Positions 1 through 8,692 of a stretch of DNA of 19,282 nt are shown in pieces. Source of the stretch: an uncultured Planctomycetaceae bacterium (GTDB lineage Bacteria > Planctomycetota > Planctomycetia > Planctomycetales > Planctomycetaceae); assembly GCA_903823545.1 (NCBI GenBank), contig CAIJTL010001438.1, forward strand, positions 1-19,282. The letters run 5' to 3'. Every line of letters begins with the position of its first letter. Position 1 is the stretch's first letter. A program made the position numbers and the translations under genes. Under the pieces are notes generated by a model. It had not been told where the DNA came from, ran no database searches, and was given only the letters and a program-made list of their open reading frames with translations.

Positions 1-1035
1 ACCGAGACACCGCCGCCCGTGAAAATCTTGAAGCGAGGAGACCCCGAACAACCGGCGGACGAGGTTGCTCCGACATCGCTTGGATGCGTGACTGACTTGA
101 ATCCTGAACTTGGTACGCCGCAAGCCTCTGATGGTGAACGTCGCAAAGCGTTTGCCGATTGGGTCACGTCCTCGGCAAACCCACTCACTCGGCGAGTCAT
201 CGTGAATCGACTGTGGCATTATCACTTTGGTGCAGGACTCGTTGAAACACCCAGTGACTTTGGTCTCGGTGGAAGTCAGCCATCACATCCGGAGTTACTC
301 GATTGGCTCGCAGATGAACTGCTCGTTCAAAAATGGTCGCTCAAGGCAATGCATCGAGTGATCTGCACGAGTGCCGCGTATCGTCAGCTTTCCGACTCCG
401 CTTCCGTATCGCAAAGCGGTTCGACTGCGGTCACAGAAAGCCTGACCTCTGCTGGTCGTGGTATGGATCACGCTCGTGCGATTGATGCCAACAATCGGCT
501 GGTTTGGCGAATGAATCCACGTCGGCTCGATGCCGAATCTTTGCGAGATGCGGTCCTCGCCGTCAGCGGCAAGCTCAATAAGACGCAGTTTGGCCCCGGC
601 TATCGCGACTTCCAGTACCAAGAAGAATACGCACCGGTCTATCGATATATCACGCCCGATTCGCCGGACCTGTGGCGACGCAGTGTCTACCGATTCGTCG
701 TTCGCACAACCACGCATCAGTTTCTCACAACGCTCGATTGCCCCAGTCCGGCGAACTTGGTCCCCGCCCGCAACGTGACGACAACCGCACTGCAATCGCT
801 CACGCTACTCAACAATGACTTCATGCTGAAGCAAAGTGAGTACTTGTCTGAGCGATTGAACGCTGAGACCGGCAATGAGCCGACGCAGCAAGTGAATCGA
901 GCATTTGAACTCACTTTTGGTCGTCGCGCATCCGCGAACGAATTGGCAACCGCAGTGAGGCTGGTTCAATCACGCGGGCTTGCTCAGCTTTGCAGAATGT
1001 TGCTGAACACAAACGAGTTTGTGTATGTGGACTGA
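1..1035 (+). CDS. DUF1553 (PSD1-type) protein, C-terminal part, cut by window edge
   Basis: The reading frame is open from the first base of the window, so the gene starts upstream and 344 C-terminal residues are visible. The stretch around nt 170-310 reads NPLTRRVIVNRLWHYHFG followed by a SHPELLDWLADEL segment, which is the hallmark of the DUF1553 domain found in large planctomycete proteins that also carry a cytochrome-c-like domain and DUF1549. The end, NTNEFVYVD, is the usual terminus of this family. The upstream RGDP motif near nt 49 is also typical. The biochemical role of the family is not established; members are usually exported and often sit beside a DUF1501 gene, which is absent here on the downstream side. 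The stop codon is 17 bases from the stop of a convergent epimerase gene. Family assignment is firm; function is not. Confidence 0.9.
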   Translation, partial: TETPPPVKILKRGDPEQPADEVAPTSLGCVTDLNPELGTPQASDGERRKAFADWVTSSANPLTRRVIVNRLWHYHFGAGLVETPSDFGLGGSQPSHPELLDWLADELLVQKWSLKAMHRVICTSAAYRQLSDSASVSQSGSTAVTESLTSAGRGMDHARAIDANNRLVWRMNPRRLDAESLRDAVLAVSGKLNKTQFGPGYRDFQYQEEYAPVYRYITPDSPDLWRRSVYRFVVRTTTHQFLTTLDCPSPANLVPARNVTTTALQSLTLLNNDFMLKQSEYLSERLNAETGNEPTQQVNRAFELTFGRRASANELATAVRLVQSRGLAQLCRMLLNTNEFVYVD

Positions 1036-1052
1036 TTCAGAATTGCCGAGCG

Positions 1053-2066
1053 TTAAAGCAAACCGACATCACGGCACCAACTAACAGTGGTTCGCATGGC
1101 GTCCGTGAAGTCCGTTGATGGCGTGTAGCCGAGAATTCTGCGCGCTTTGTCGATCGAGTAATCCAGATTCAGTCCGAGGAACTTGATACGAGCACTGGAA
1201 AGAAGCGGTGCTTCTTGCTTACCCAGTAGTCGATACAGCCCCTCCATCAAATTGGCGAGCGTTTTAGCGACTGGCAGAGGAACGGACTTATTGGGGACAG
1301 GGATTCCAGCGTTGTCACAAAGAGTGCCAATGAACTCACGGCGCGAGACGAGTCGGTCATCTGTAATGTTGAAGACTTCGCCAACAACGTCGTCTTTCTC
1401 AATGGCCAGAAAGATCGCTTCGACCAAATTGCCGACGTATGTGTTGTTGAGCAGTTGCTGGCCAGTACCCAGAAACTTGAAGCCGCCGCTTTTCAGTCGA
1501 GCCAGAACTTTGGGAATAATGGTCTGGTCGCGCGGGCCATAGATAAATCCGGGACGCAAAACTACGGCAGGTAGTTGTCGCTCGCGTATGTGTTCTCGAA
1601 CGAGGTTCTCTGCTTCGACCTTCGTCAACGTGTAACCGTCGATACCAGTCGTACTGACTGGCTCAAATTCGTCGGTACCGTAATGGTCTCGAGCCGGGTA
1701 TACACCCAGCGAACTGACATGCACAAATCGCTTGAGGGTAGTTTGCGCCTCAACCGCTTCTAGTAAGTCACGCAGACCATCGACGTTGACTGACCGATAT
1801 GCTTCGGTTGGTCCCCAGTCACCAACCTTCGCAGCACAGTGTACGACAACTGTCACGCCACTGGAGGCGCGGCGTAGCGAGTCACGATTGGTCATATCTC
1901 CTTCGACGAGATCAACGCCCCAGCTCACGAGGTCGGTGCATTGGCTCGGCTTGCGGACGAGCGCACGGACACGATATCCGCGTTTTCGCATTTGTTCTGC
2001 AAAGTGACTACCAACGAGCCCAGTGGCTCCGGTGACGAGAATCAGATCACTGTCATTGAGCGTCAC
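1053..2066 (-). CDS. NAD(P)-dependent epimerase/dehydratase (extended SDR, 3-beta-HSD-like)
   Basis: A 337-residue extended short-chain dehydrogenase/reductase. The N-terminus has the Rossmann nucleotide-binding motif TGATGLVG (residues 12-19), followed by a D-containing GDMTN segment (57-60). The catalytic residues are visible as HVSS (116-119) and the YTLTK motif (Tyr145, Lys149). The LRPGFIYGPRD stretch is typical of the 3-beta-hydroxysteroid dehydrogenase / sugar epimerase branch. It probably oxidises or epimerises a sugar-nucleotide or sterol-like substrate; the substrate cannot be read from sequence. The start is GTG at 2064-2066, preceded on the minus strand by an AAAGG ribosome-binding site about 9 bases away. 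It follows a TPR gene on the same strand with a 134-bp gap and could be cotranscribed with it. Confidence 0.88.
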   Translation of the reverse strand: MTLNDSDLILVTGATGLVGSHFAEQMRKRGYRVRALVRKPSQCTDLVSWGVDLVEGDMTNRDSLRRASSGVTVVVHCAAKVGDWGPTEAYRSVNVDGLRDLLEAVEAQTTLKRFVHVSSLGVYPARDHYGTDEFEPVSTTGIDGYTLTKVEAENLVREHIRERQLPAVVLRPGFIYGPRDQTIIPKVLARLKSGGFKFLGTGQQLLNNTYVGNLVEAIFLAIEKDDVVGEVFNITDDRLVSRREFIGTLCDNAGIPVPNKSVPLPVAKTLANLMEGLYRLLGKQEAPLLSSARIKFLGLNLDYSIDKARRILGYTPSTDFTDAMRTTVSWCRDVGLL

Positions 2067-2200
2067 GAATGAAGCCTTTCACAGGGCCTGTCGTTGTGAG
2101 TTTCTGCAGCACAACGATTTAACAAAAACAGGCTAGTAACTACTCTGAAAACCAAACGACTTGAAGAGTTCGGCGTCGCTTACATTTCGAATTGGGTCGC

Positions 2201-3688
2201 TTACTTTTTCAGCGCCCACTTAGCTCCGCGATAGGCCGAGAGCTGTGTCGATTTCGACTTCATTGCGGCCTCGAAATGCGTCTTGGCCACGTCCTTTTGG
2301 CCTGCGAGTAGCTTGCGTTGGCCAATGAAGAATTCAGCTTCACACGTTTGCGGATCAGCCGCACGTGCATCAGTCGTATTGATCGCCTTGCGAAGATCAG
2401 CCTCCGTTTGCTTATCTGCGAGATATACCAACAGAGCATCTCCCCACTGTCGTTTCGGAGCCGGGATCGCAATATCCGCTGCGAGCTTGGTATCGGCCTG
2501 CGCCTTTTGATTGAGGTGAAGCATCGTCAAGTAGCGCCACGGAATCATGAATCGAAGATTCGGGTCCAGTTCATAGGCTTTATCGAAGGCCGCAAGCGCC
2601 TCTGGCATCTTGCTTGCGAAGAAAAGAGCGAAGCCAAGTTCCGCGTGACCAACAGCGTTCTTCGTGTCCCACTTCAAGACATCGTTGTAATCTTTGATGG
2701 CACCATCGAGATCGCCCCGTGAGAGTTTACTGCCTGCCCTCAAGCTGATGACCATTGGTTGTGCGGCATTGATTTTCAGGGATTCAGAAAAGTCATTTTC
2801 GGCCTCCTCAAATTGGCCCATGTTCATCAGCGTAAAACCACGATTAGTGAGAGCGACTAAGAACTGCGGATCGAGTTCAAGTGCTTTCGTGAAATCAATC
2901 ACCGCCTCTCCAAAGCGTCCCTGGCCCTGCTGAAACATTCCGCGGTTGTTGTAGACCAGAGCCATATTGGGAAACGATTTGACGGTCTCGTCATAGGCCG
3001 CCAATGCGGCATCGTTTTGACCGATGGCGGCGAGCGTGTCGGCAAGGCCGATTCTCGCACCGAGGTGTTGCGAGGAGATCTTCACAGCTGCTTGAAAGTC
3101 TTGCACAGCCTTGAGGTTGTCTTGTGTTGCCGAGTGTGCGAGAGCTCGTTGATACAAAGCATTAGCGCGATCTTCGCCCTTTAAGGTCGGCTGACTAATT
3201 AACTGATCCGCAATCTTTACAGCGACTTCAGCGTGAGCCTTCTTGTTTTCTAGGCTCGCGAGATTCGTCATGCCGTACAAATACGGCAGGAAGTAGTTCA
3301 AGTTGTCGGCAGGCTTGAGTCGGATTGCCTCGCGCGTGTCTGCAATGCCCTGTCGAACGAGTGCGGCGTCTCGATTGGCAATCCCAAGCTCGACACGAGC
3401 GCTTGCTCGCAAGTAATACGCTACATGGTCATTTGGGTTTTCAACGAGCACTCCCGTTGCCAACTCGATTGCCTTTTTATGATCTCCGCGGCGGTGCGCC
3501 TGATCGGCGTCATTCCTCGCTTGATCATGTGCAGGATTGAGGTTCGGGTCGCGTGGAGCGTTAGGAGTCTGTGTCGCAGACTCTGGTGTCGGCTTCTTTT
3601 CATCGTCTGCGTATAAGTTGTCGCCAACGACAGCAATGCAAACGGCTGTCAAAAACAGGTTCAACCATTTGGGTATCTTGTAGGGCAT
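2201..3688 (-). CDS. Exported TPR-repeat protein
   Basis: A 495-residue protein with a Sec-type signal peptide: basic start MPYKIPK, a hydrophobic core (about residues 9-21) and a likely cleavage after LYA (residue 27), leading into an acidic/proline-rich linker. The rest is a series of tetratricopeptide repeats, for example blocks reading NNRGMFQQGQGRFGEAVIDF and ALTNRGFTLMNMGQFEEAE, so it likely acts as an extracytoplasmic protein-binding scaffold. The frame is open further upstream to 3814, but I chose ATG at 3686-3688 because a perfect AGGAGG lies nine bases before it and the signal peptide starts there. The upstream extension has no protein-like character. Same-strand downstream neighbour is the epimerase. 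Partner proteins are unknown. Confidence 0.85.
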   Translation of the reverse strand: MPYKIPKWLNLFLTAVCIAVVGDNLYADDEKKPTPESATQTPNAPRDPNLNPAHDQARNDADQAHRRGDHKKAIELATGVLVENPNDHVAYYLRASARVELGIANRDAALVRQGIADTREAIRLKPADNLNYFLPYLYGMTNLASLENKKAHAEVAVKIADQLISQPTLKGEDRANALYQRALAHSATQDNLKAVQDFQAAVKISSQHLGARIGLADTLAAIGQNDAALAAYDETVKSFPNMALVYNNRGMFQQGQGRFGEAVIDFTKALELDPQFLVALTNRGFTLMNMGQFEEAENDFSESLKINAAQPMVISLRAGSKLSRGDLDGAIKDYNDVLKWDTKNAVGHAELGFALFFASKMPEALAAFDKAYELDPNLRFMIPWRYLTMLHLNQKAQADTKLAADIAIPAPKRQWGDALLVYLADKQTEADLRKAINTTDARAADPQTCEAEFFIGQRKLLAGQKDVAKTHFEAAMKSKSTQLSAYRGAKWALKK

Positions 3689-3777
3689 TTCGCACCGCCT
3701 CCTAGACGATGTCATCGCGTGAAAATGAACAGCGACTGAGTCGTCGAGAACCATAGTCGAAGTTTGATTGGCGCGGA

Positions 3778-3806
3778 ATCCTAGAAGCGGCCATGTACGC
3801 TGACCA
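3778..3806 (-). promoter_or_regulatory. Candidate sigma70-like promoter of the TPR gene
   Basis: On the minus strand TGGTCA and TAGGAT are separated by 17 bases, each matching four of six consensus positions. The expected start of transcription lies about 80 bases upstream of the TPR start codon. Inferred by eye only. Confidence 0.3.
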
Positions 3807-3908
3807 CTCCGCACGAGGTCAGTCCTTGATGAGTCCGTGAATGAATCACCGACTCACTGGAAGACGCTGTGAAAGCGGCATTGAGAGGCTGAAGGCGAGT
3901 CCTGCTCC

Positions 3909-3937
3909 TTGACAGTCCGAGTGGCCAAAAGTAATGT
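3909..3937 (+). promoter_or_regulatory. Candidate sigma70-like promoter of the nusA operon
   Basis: A perfect TTGACA (3909-3914) is followed after exactly 17 bases by TAATGT (3932-3937), a weaker match to the -10 hexamer. If used, transcription would start near 3944 and give a leader of about 300 bases before the nusA start codon, containing the hairpins at 4132-4181. Read by eye; no experimental support. Confidence 0.4.
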
Positions 3938-4131
3938 CACGCTCCCGCTCAGCAGGATGGGCAGAAGCCGTCGAAGATCCGATTGATTTCGGTGACTCCG
4001 ACGACACCAATCTGGATGTTGGCATAACCGCGTGAAACCGCGTGAGGAAGTCGACTATGTAGACGTGTCGGTTCAAGGACGTTTCCTTTCGGTAGCGTCT
4101 TCGATGGCTTAGCTCTGATGGTTGAGTGTGT

Positions 4132-4181
4132 TGCCGCTTTGCGGCAGCAACGAGAAAAGTGGGTTGACGCCCGCTTTTTTT
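4132..4181 (+). terminator. Attenuator-like hairpins in the nusA leader
   Basis: Two stem-loops lie back to back 70-120 bases before nusA. The first is TGCCGC/GCGGCA with a three-base loop (4132-4146). The second has arms AAAAGTGGG (4155-4163) and CCCGCTTTT (4170-4178) around a six-base loop and runs into seven T residues (4175-4181), the layout of a Rho-independent terminator. Premature terminators of this kind are known in leaders of rimP-nusA operons in other bacteria (rimP leader class in Rfam). Because NusA itself modulates termination and pausing at hairpins, autoregulation is plausible but inferred. Confidence 0.6.
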
Positions 4182-4252
4182 GTTCCACGGGAACCGTCGG
4201 CAGGTTGTCTGACGACAGGGGTCGACTCACCCGATCCCACGAAAGGAAAAGT

Positions 4253-5626
4253 ATGAACGGGGCGGACGTCTTACGATTCGTCGATGCATTGCACCGCGAT
4301 CGCAATATCGACAAGACCATCGTCGTCGAGGCGCTGGAGCAGGCCATTTTGTCGGCCGCCAAAAAGCACTTCGGCGAAGATTTTCAAATCACGGCGTCGA
4401 TCGACCCGGTCACAGGTAACCCAACTGTTAAGTGTGACAACAAAGATATCGAACCGGACATGCTCGGCGAGATTCTAGGGCGAATCTCCTCGCAAACCGC
4501 TAAGCAAGTTCTGATGCAGCGGATCCGTGAAGCGGAGCGCGATTCGATCTTTGACGAATATGAAGAGCTGAAAGGCCAATTGGTTAGCGGGGCAGTAACT
4601 CGATTCGAGGGTGGTTCTGCACTTGTGACGCTCGGCAAGATTGACGGGTTTCTTCCTAAGAGCGAGCAGATTCCTGGCGAGTCTCACCGTATTGGCGAGC
4701 GAATCAGGGCGGTGGTCATTGAAGTTCGTAAATCAGGAAGTCGCGTAAAGATCATTCTTTCGCGGACTCATCCTGATTTAGTCTTGCGCCTATTTGAGAC
4801 TGAAATTCCCGAAGTTGCTGAGCGGATTATTGAGGTTCGCTCTTTGGCTCGTGAAGCAGGATATCGTTCAAAGGTTGCTGTCTCGTGCTTGGATAGCAAG
4901 ATCGACTCAGTCGGAGCTTGTGTGGGTGTTCGCGGCGCTCGAATCAAGAATATTGTTGACGAACTGGCCGGCGAGCGGATCGATATCGTGAGATGGAATG
5001 ATTCGCTTCAAGTACTCGTTCCAAACGCGATGCAACCGTCTGAAGTTGAGGACGTGATTCTGTGCCCAATGCTGGGTCGCGTTATCGTTTTAGTTCGCGA
5101 AGATCAGCTTTCCTTGGCAATAGGTAAACGCGGCCAAAATGTGCGACTAGCGTCGAAACTTGTTGGCTGGGACATCGAGGTGATGACCCGAGATGAGTTG
5201 AATGAGCAGCTCGAAAAGTCGGTCGCGGCTTTTTCGCAAGTGCCGCATATTACGGAAGAGTTGGCGGAAAGCTTGGTGTCGCAGGGCTTCTTTAGCTTCT
5301 ACGACTTGTCTGTGATTGAGCCGGATCAACTTCAAGAAATGAGCGGGTTAGCTCCCGAGGAGTGTGAAGAGATCGTCGCCCACGCCGACGACGAAAGCGA
5401 AAAGCAAGAACAAGAAGAGACTCGCCGTAAGGCGGAAATGAAGTTGCAACGTGAAATCGATTCGCGCGCTCCTGCGGCACCTCCCCCAGCACCACCAACT
5501 CCTGTTGATGTTGCTTTAGTGGAATCGCCGGAGGTTGCAGTATCGACTGAATTAGAAACCGCGCCCAACACAGAAACTGAGCCCGAACCACCTGTGAGTG
5601 TCGTGACCGAATCAACCGCCGAGTGA
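4253..5626 (+). CDS. nusA: Transcription termination/antitermination factor NusA
   Basis: A 457-residue NusA, the RNA polymerase-associated factor controlling pausing, termination and antitermination. In order it shows the N-terminal polymerase-binding domain (start [13 protein letters not shown]; a [17 protein letters not shown] helix near residues 85-101), an S1 domain (about 108-175), and two KH domains, the second containing [18 protein letters not shown] around residues 286-303. A single C-terminal helical repeat follows (about 325-375), then a charged Glu/Lys stretch and a Pro/Ala/Glu-rich tail unlike standard NusA. The N-terminal domain is somewhat shorter than usual. The frame is open back to 4118, but ATG at 4253 has a GAAAGGAAAA ribosome-binding site and matches the family start. 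infB follows 75 bases after the stop, as in most bacteria. Confidence 0.95.
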   Translation: MNGADVLRFVDALHRDRNIDKTIVVEALEQAILSAAKKHFGEDFQITASIDPVTGNPTVKCDNKDIEPDMLGEILGRISSQTAKQVLMQRIREAERDSIFDEYEELKGQLVSGAVTRFEGGSALVTLGKIDGFLPKSEQIPGESHRIGERIRAVVIEVRKSGSRVKIILSRTHPDLVLRLFETEIPEVAERIIEVRSLAREAGYRSKVAVSCLDSKIDSVGACVGVRGARIKNIVDELAGERIDIVRWNDSLQVLVPNAMQPSEVEDVILCPMLGRVIVLVREDQLSLAIGKRGQNVRLASKLVGWDIEVMTRDELNEQLEKSVAAFSQVPHITEELAESLVSQGFFSFYDLSVIEPDQLQEMSGLAPEECEEIVAHADDESEKQEQEETRRKAEMKLQREIDSRAPAAPPPAPPTPVDVALVESPEVAVSTELETAPNTETEPEPPVSVVTESTAE

Positions 5627-5638
5627 TGTTGATCACAC

Positions 5639-5658
5639 CGGCCGATGACCTCCGGCCG
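5639..5658 (+). promoter_or_regulatory. Stem-loop in the nusA-infB gap
   Basis: CGGCCG at 5639-5644 and again at 5653-5658 can pair around an eight-base loop. The ATG at 5645, which would be the most upstream infB start, lies at the top of this loop and has no ribosome-binding site. The hairpin has no T tract, so it is not a standard terminator; it might affect mRNA stability or infB translation. Confidence 0.35.
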
Positions 5659-5701
5659 CAGGCGAAATTTCGACACTTGCCCATCAATACCGAGGGTGCC
5701 T

Positions 5702-8539
5702 TTGACCGAGAATCTGGCTGAGGACAAACAGCAGCTCAAAGTTCGTATTTTCGCATTGGCGAAAGAGCTGGGGATGGACAGCAAAGTGCTGATCCAGCAT
5801 TGCAATGATGCTGGCATCCCGGTGAAGGCGTCGGCGTTGGCCAGCATTTCTCCGGCTGAGCGCGATGTCGTCTTGGATTACATCAATTCCAAGAGCTCTA
5901 AGCCGACAAAGACGGAAACACCTGCCCTTCCACGTGAGTTACCCGTTGAGGTTGTGGGGAAGGTTCGTGCAATTAAGACGATCCCGACTGCTCCGCGGGC
6001 CATGGCGCCTGTTGTCAGGCCGTTGACGCCACCGAAAGTGGTTCGCGAGCCCGACGAAGAGCCTACCCCGTTAGCTCCCGAATCTGTCGTTGAACTTGCT
6101 GACGAAGTTCGCGTTGAAGCAGCGGAAACTGCAGATGCGCCAGAAATTGTGACGCAGGTTGAGGTCGCGATTGAGCCTACCACTGTTGCGGCTTCAGAAG
6201 CCACTGTTGCGGCTTCAGAAGAAGTTGAAACGAGAAGCCCTGCTGCGGATGAAGACGCGACTGTTGTCGGTGCGCACCGACGAGAAGACTATATCGCTCC
6301 TCACGGAAACTCGCCGACCAAATTGCGAGAAATGCGACCGATCGGTTCCACCGGTGACATGAGACCAACTGGAACTGTGCGAAAGACGAAACCGAATCTT
6401 CCGCAGTTGGCCGCAATTCCAGACGCACCGGTCGTCAAAGTGAAGAAAGACGACCGTCCGGCACAAAAGCCTGACATTAAGATTACCGCTGATTTTGATC
6501 ACACAGGCCCACTTGCAGGTCGAGTCAGCCAAGTCGTCGAAGGAAAGAAATCCCCAGCGCCACCTCGTAAGCGGATGATGACGCACGAAGAGGAAGAGGC
6601 GGAACGTACTAAAGGGAAGGGGCCGGGCGGAGGCCCTGCAGTTGGCTCGCGTGAGGAACGTCGGCAAAAGCGACATACTCGCGTCGAAATCCCTACAGAC
6701 GACGATGAAGATCGCCCAACGCGTACTCGTGTTCGAATGCGTCGCCCGAAGACCGTTACCTACGGCGAACACAAAACCCACGCGGAGGTCGACCTCCCGA
6801 TTTCACTGCGATCTTTGTCTGAATCGATGGGGCGCCCCGTCAAAGCTTTGATGGGAATCTTGTTCAAGCAAAACAAGATGGTCGGCATCAATGACGTGAT
6901 CGAAGAAGATCTGGCGTTAGAGTTGGCGATGGAACTTGGTGTCGAATTGACAATTCTCCGAGAGAAGGATCTCGAAGAAGAGTTGATGGATACACTGAAG
7001 GTTGAGGATTCGCCAGAAAGCTTGGTAACACGTCCGCCGATCGTCACGATTCTTGGTCACGTTGATCACGGCAAAACGACTCTTCTCGACAAGATTCGCT
7101 CGTCGAACGTCGCTGGCGGCGAAGCGGGTGGTATTACTCAACACATTCGTGCTTATCAGATTGAGCACAACGGCCACAAAGTCACGTTTGTGGACACGCC
7201 TGGCCACGCGGCCTTCGGTGAAATGCGTGCTCGCGGCGCGAACGTCACAGACGTGATTGTGCTGGTTGTTGCTGCAAACGATGGCGTGATGCCTCAAACG
7301 ATCGAATGCATTGCCCACGCGAAAGCGTCTGGTGCAACGGTCGTGGTGGCAATGAATAAGATCGACCTGCCTGATCGAAACGAACAAAAGCTGCTCAGTG
7401 ACCTGGCGACGCACGGCCTGCTTGTGCAGGAATGGGGCGGCGATGTGGAAATGGTCCGGACCTCTGGACTTACTGGTGCCGGTCTCGATGACCTGTTGGA
7501 ATTGCTGCTGTTGACTGCCGAAGTGCATGAATTGAAAGCGAACCCGAATCGTCCGGCTGTTGGTCTTTGCCTGGAAGGTTTCCGCGACGAGGGTCGTGGC
7601 GTCTTGGCTTTGATGATGGTTCGACAGGGAACACTCCGCGTTGGCGATATCATTCTTTGTGCGGGTGCTCACGGTCGTATTCGAGCGATGTACAACGATC
7701 TCGATGAGGAAGTTACAGAGGCACCACCGTCGACTCCGGTACGAGTCGCTGGCTTGGATATCATGCCGAATGCAGGCGAGCAATTCTTTGTGATGGACGA
7801 TCTCGATGCGGCTCGCGAGATCGCCGAGATTCGTCAACAACGAGGACGCAGCACAACGCTGTCTGGTCGGACTCGGAAGCGAACACTCGATGACATCCTC
7901 AATTCAGATCGCGAGAGCACGATCAAAGATCTGCCTCTGATTATCAAGGCAGATACGCCTGGTTCGATCGAAGCCATCAAACATGAGTTGGCGAAGTTCG
8001 ATCATCCCGAAGTCCGCGTTAACATACTGCACACGGCCGTGGGTGGTGTGAATGAAAGCGACATCTATCTGGCGAGTGCGTCGGGGGCGATTATCGTTGC
8101 GTTCCACGTTATCGCCGACGATCGCGCTGTTGCGTTGGCCGACAAAGAGGGTGTTGATATCCGCCGATATCAGATCATCTATGAGGTCACAGATGAGATT
8201 AAGGTCGCCCTGGAGGGATTGCTCACACCAGAGAAACGGCAGGTTTCAACTGGGCGAGCGATCGTCTTGCAGACATTCAGTATCAGTCGAACAGGGACGA
8301 TCGCTGGTTGTCGCGTATTGAGCGGCAATATCGAACGCAACAGTCGTATTCGGTTGATTCGCGACCAAAAAGTGCTTAACGACTATGGCATCGCCTCGCT
8401 CAAACGAGTGAAAGACGATGTGCGTGAAGTGCGTGAAGGAATGGAATGCGGTATCCGTCTCGATCACTTTAATGACATTAAGGAAGGCGATCTTCTCGAG
8501 GCGTATCGCATTGAAGAAGTTAAGCGGACGATGGATTAG
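5702..8539 (+). CDS. infB: Translation initiation factor IF-2
   Basis: IF-2 is the GTPase that places initiator tRNA on the 30S subunit and promotes subunit joining. About 945 residues: an N-terminal IF2_N module ([19 protein letters not shown], near 13-31), a long low-complexity Pro/Ala/Glu and basic linker (about 60-360), a second IF2_N module (about 363-425), then the G domain with GHVDHGKT (452-459), GGITQHI, DTPGH (498-502) and NKID (552-555), followed by the beta-barrel and C-terminal tRNA-binding domains. I favour the TTG at 5702 because GAGGGTG lies just upstream; a GTG at 5696 and an ATG at 5645 are alternatives, the ATG lacking a ribosome-binding site and adding 19 residues with no family resemblance. 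A 21-bp tandem duplication lies in the linker. Part of the nusA-infB-rbfA group. Confidence 0.95.
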   Translation: MTENLAEDKQQLKVRIFALAKELGMDSKVLIQHCNDAGIPVKASALASISPAERDVVLDYINSKSSKPTKTETPALPRELPVEVVGKVRAIKTIPTAPRAMAPVVRPLTPPKVVREPDEEPTPLAPESVVELADEVRVEAAETADAPEIVTQVEVAIEPTTVAASEATVAASEEVETRSPAADEDATVVGAHRREDYIAPHGNSPTKLREMRPIGSTGDMRPTGTVRKTKPNLPQLAAIPDAPVVKVKKDDRPAQKPDIKITADFDHTGPLAGRVSQVVEGKKSPAPPRKRMMTHEEEEAERTKGKGPGGGPAVGSREERRQKRHTRVEIPTDDDEDRPTRTRVRMRRPKTVTYGEHKTHAEVDLPISLRSLSESMGRPVKALMGILFKQNKMVGINDVIEEDLALELAMELGVELTILREKDLEEELMDTLKVEDSPESLVTRPPIVTILGHVDHGKTTLLDKIRSSNVAGGEAGGITQHIRAYQIEHNGHKVTFVDTPGHAAFGEMRARGANVTDVIVLVVAANDGVMPQTIECIAHAKASGATVVVAMNKIDLPDRNEQKLLSDLATHGLLVQEWGGDVEMVRTSGLTGAGLDDLLELLLLTAEVHELKANPNRPAVGLCLEGFRDEGRGVLALMMVRQGTLRVGDIILCAGAHGRIRAMYNDLDEEVTEAPPSTPVRVAGLDIMPNAGEQFFVMDDLDAAREIAEIRQQRGRSTTLSGRTRKRTLDDILNSDRESTIKDLPLIIKADTPGSIEAIKHELAKFDHPEVRVNILHTAVGGVNESDIYLASASGAIIVAFHVIADDRAVALADKEGVDIRRYQIIYEVTDEIKVALEGLLTPEKRQVSTGRAIVLQTFSISRTGTIAGCRVLSGNIERNSRIRLIRDQKVLNDYGIASLKRVKDDVREVREGMECGIRLDHFNDIKEGDLLEAYRIEEVKRTMD
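6180..6221 (+). repeat. Exact 21-bp tandem duplication inside infB linker
   Basis: The 21-base unit at 6180-6200 is repeated without mismatch at 6201-6221. It encodes two copies of the heptapeptide [14 protein letters not shown] in the disordered linker of IF-2. Length is a multiple of three, so the frame is kept. Confidence 0.9.
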
Positions 8540-8571
8540 CAACAGTGACTCTGCCCTAGGGTCAGGCCGAG

Positions 8572-8610
8572 ACGCAAGCAAATGGGCATTAACCTCGCCG
8601 CTTGCGTTTT
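8572..8610 (+). terminator. Terminator-like hairpin between infB and rbfA
   Basis: ACGCAAGC (8572-8579) pairs perfectly with GCTTGCGT (8600-8607) across a 20-base loop, and the arm ends in a short run of four T residues (8607-8610). It begins 33 bases after the infB stop. The loop is long and the T tract short, so it may attenuate rather than fully stop transcription into rbfA, or act as an mRNA processing or stability element. Confidence 0.4.
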
Positions 8611-8637
8611 GAATTGTCGAAAAATAGCAGCCGCCGA

Positions 8638-8669
8638 TTGAATTTTTAGTGTTTGTAATTTTTTATAAG
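8638..8669 (+). promoter_or_regulatory. AT-rich, promoter-like stretch before rbfA
   Basis: The sequence between the infB hairpin and rbfA turns strongly A+T-rich. TTGAAT at 8638-8643 and TTATAA at 8663-8668 resemble -35 and -10 boxes, but the 19-base spacer is longer than ideal. A separate rbfA promoter is possible; evidence is weak. Confidence 0.25.
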
Positions 8670-8692
8670 TTTCTCGTTTTGGATTTGTGACG

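Larger units (their letters stand above)
3689..4252. other. Divergent control region between the TPR gene and nusA
   Basis: This 564-base stretch separates two divergent genes. No convincing protein is visible: open frames on either strand are short or read as low-complexity shadow sequence, and none resembles RimP, the usual gene before nusA. It holds a candidate promoter for each direction, a long nusA leader with two stem-loops, and the ribosome-binding sites of both flanking genes (AGGAGG for the TPR gene, GAAAGGAAAA for nusA). Confidence 0.6.

Noticed and set aside
3940..4130. Possible tRNA or rimP remnant in the nusA leader
   Set aside because: No cloverleaf could be drawn by eye, and translations in three plus-strand frames show early stops and no RimP motifs.
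3846..4362. Minus-strand open frames of 76 and 137 codons in front of and inside nusA
   Set aside because: They overlap the nusA coding start and its leader, have no ribosome-binding site or family likeness, and read as antisense of functional sequence.
5645..5701. N-terminal extension of IF-2 from the ATG at 5645
   Set aside because: No ribosome-binding site, lies in a hairpin, and the 19 added residues have no IF-2 character; kept only as an alternative start.
6917..7840. Long antisense open frame (307 codons) within infB
   Set aside because: It lies wholly opposite the conserved IF-2 G domain; its sequence is rich in residues expected from reverse-complemented coding DNA and matches nothing recognisable.
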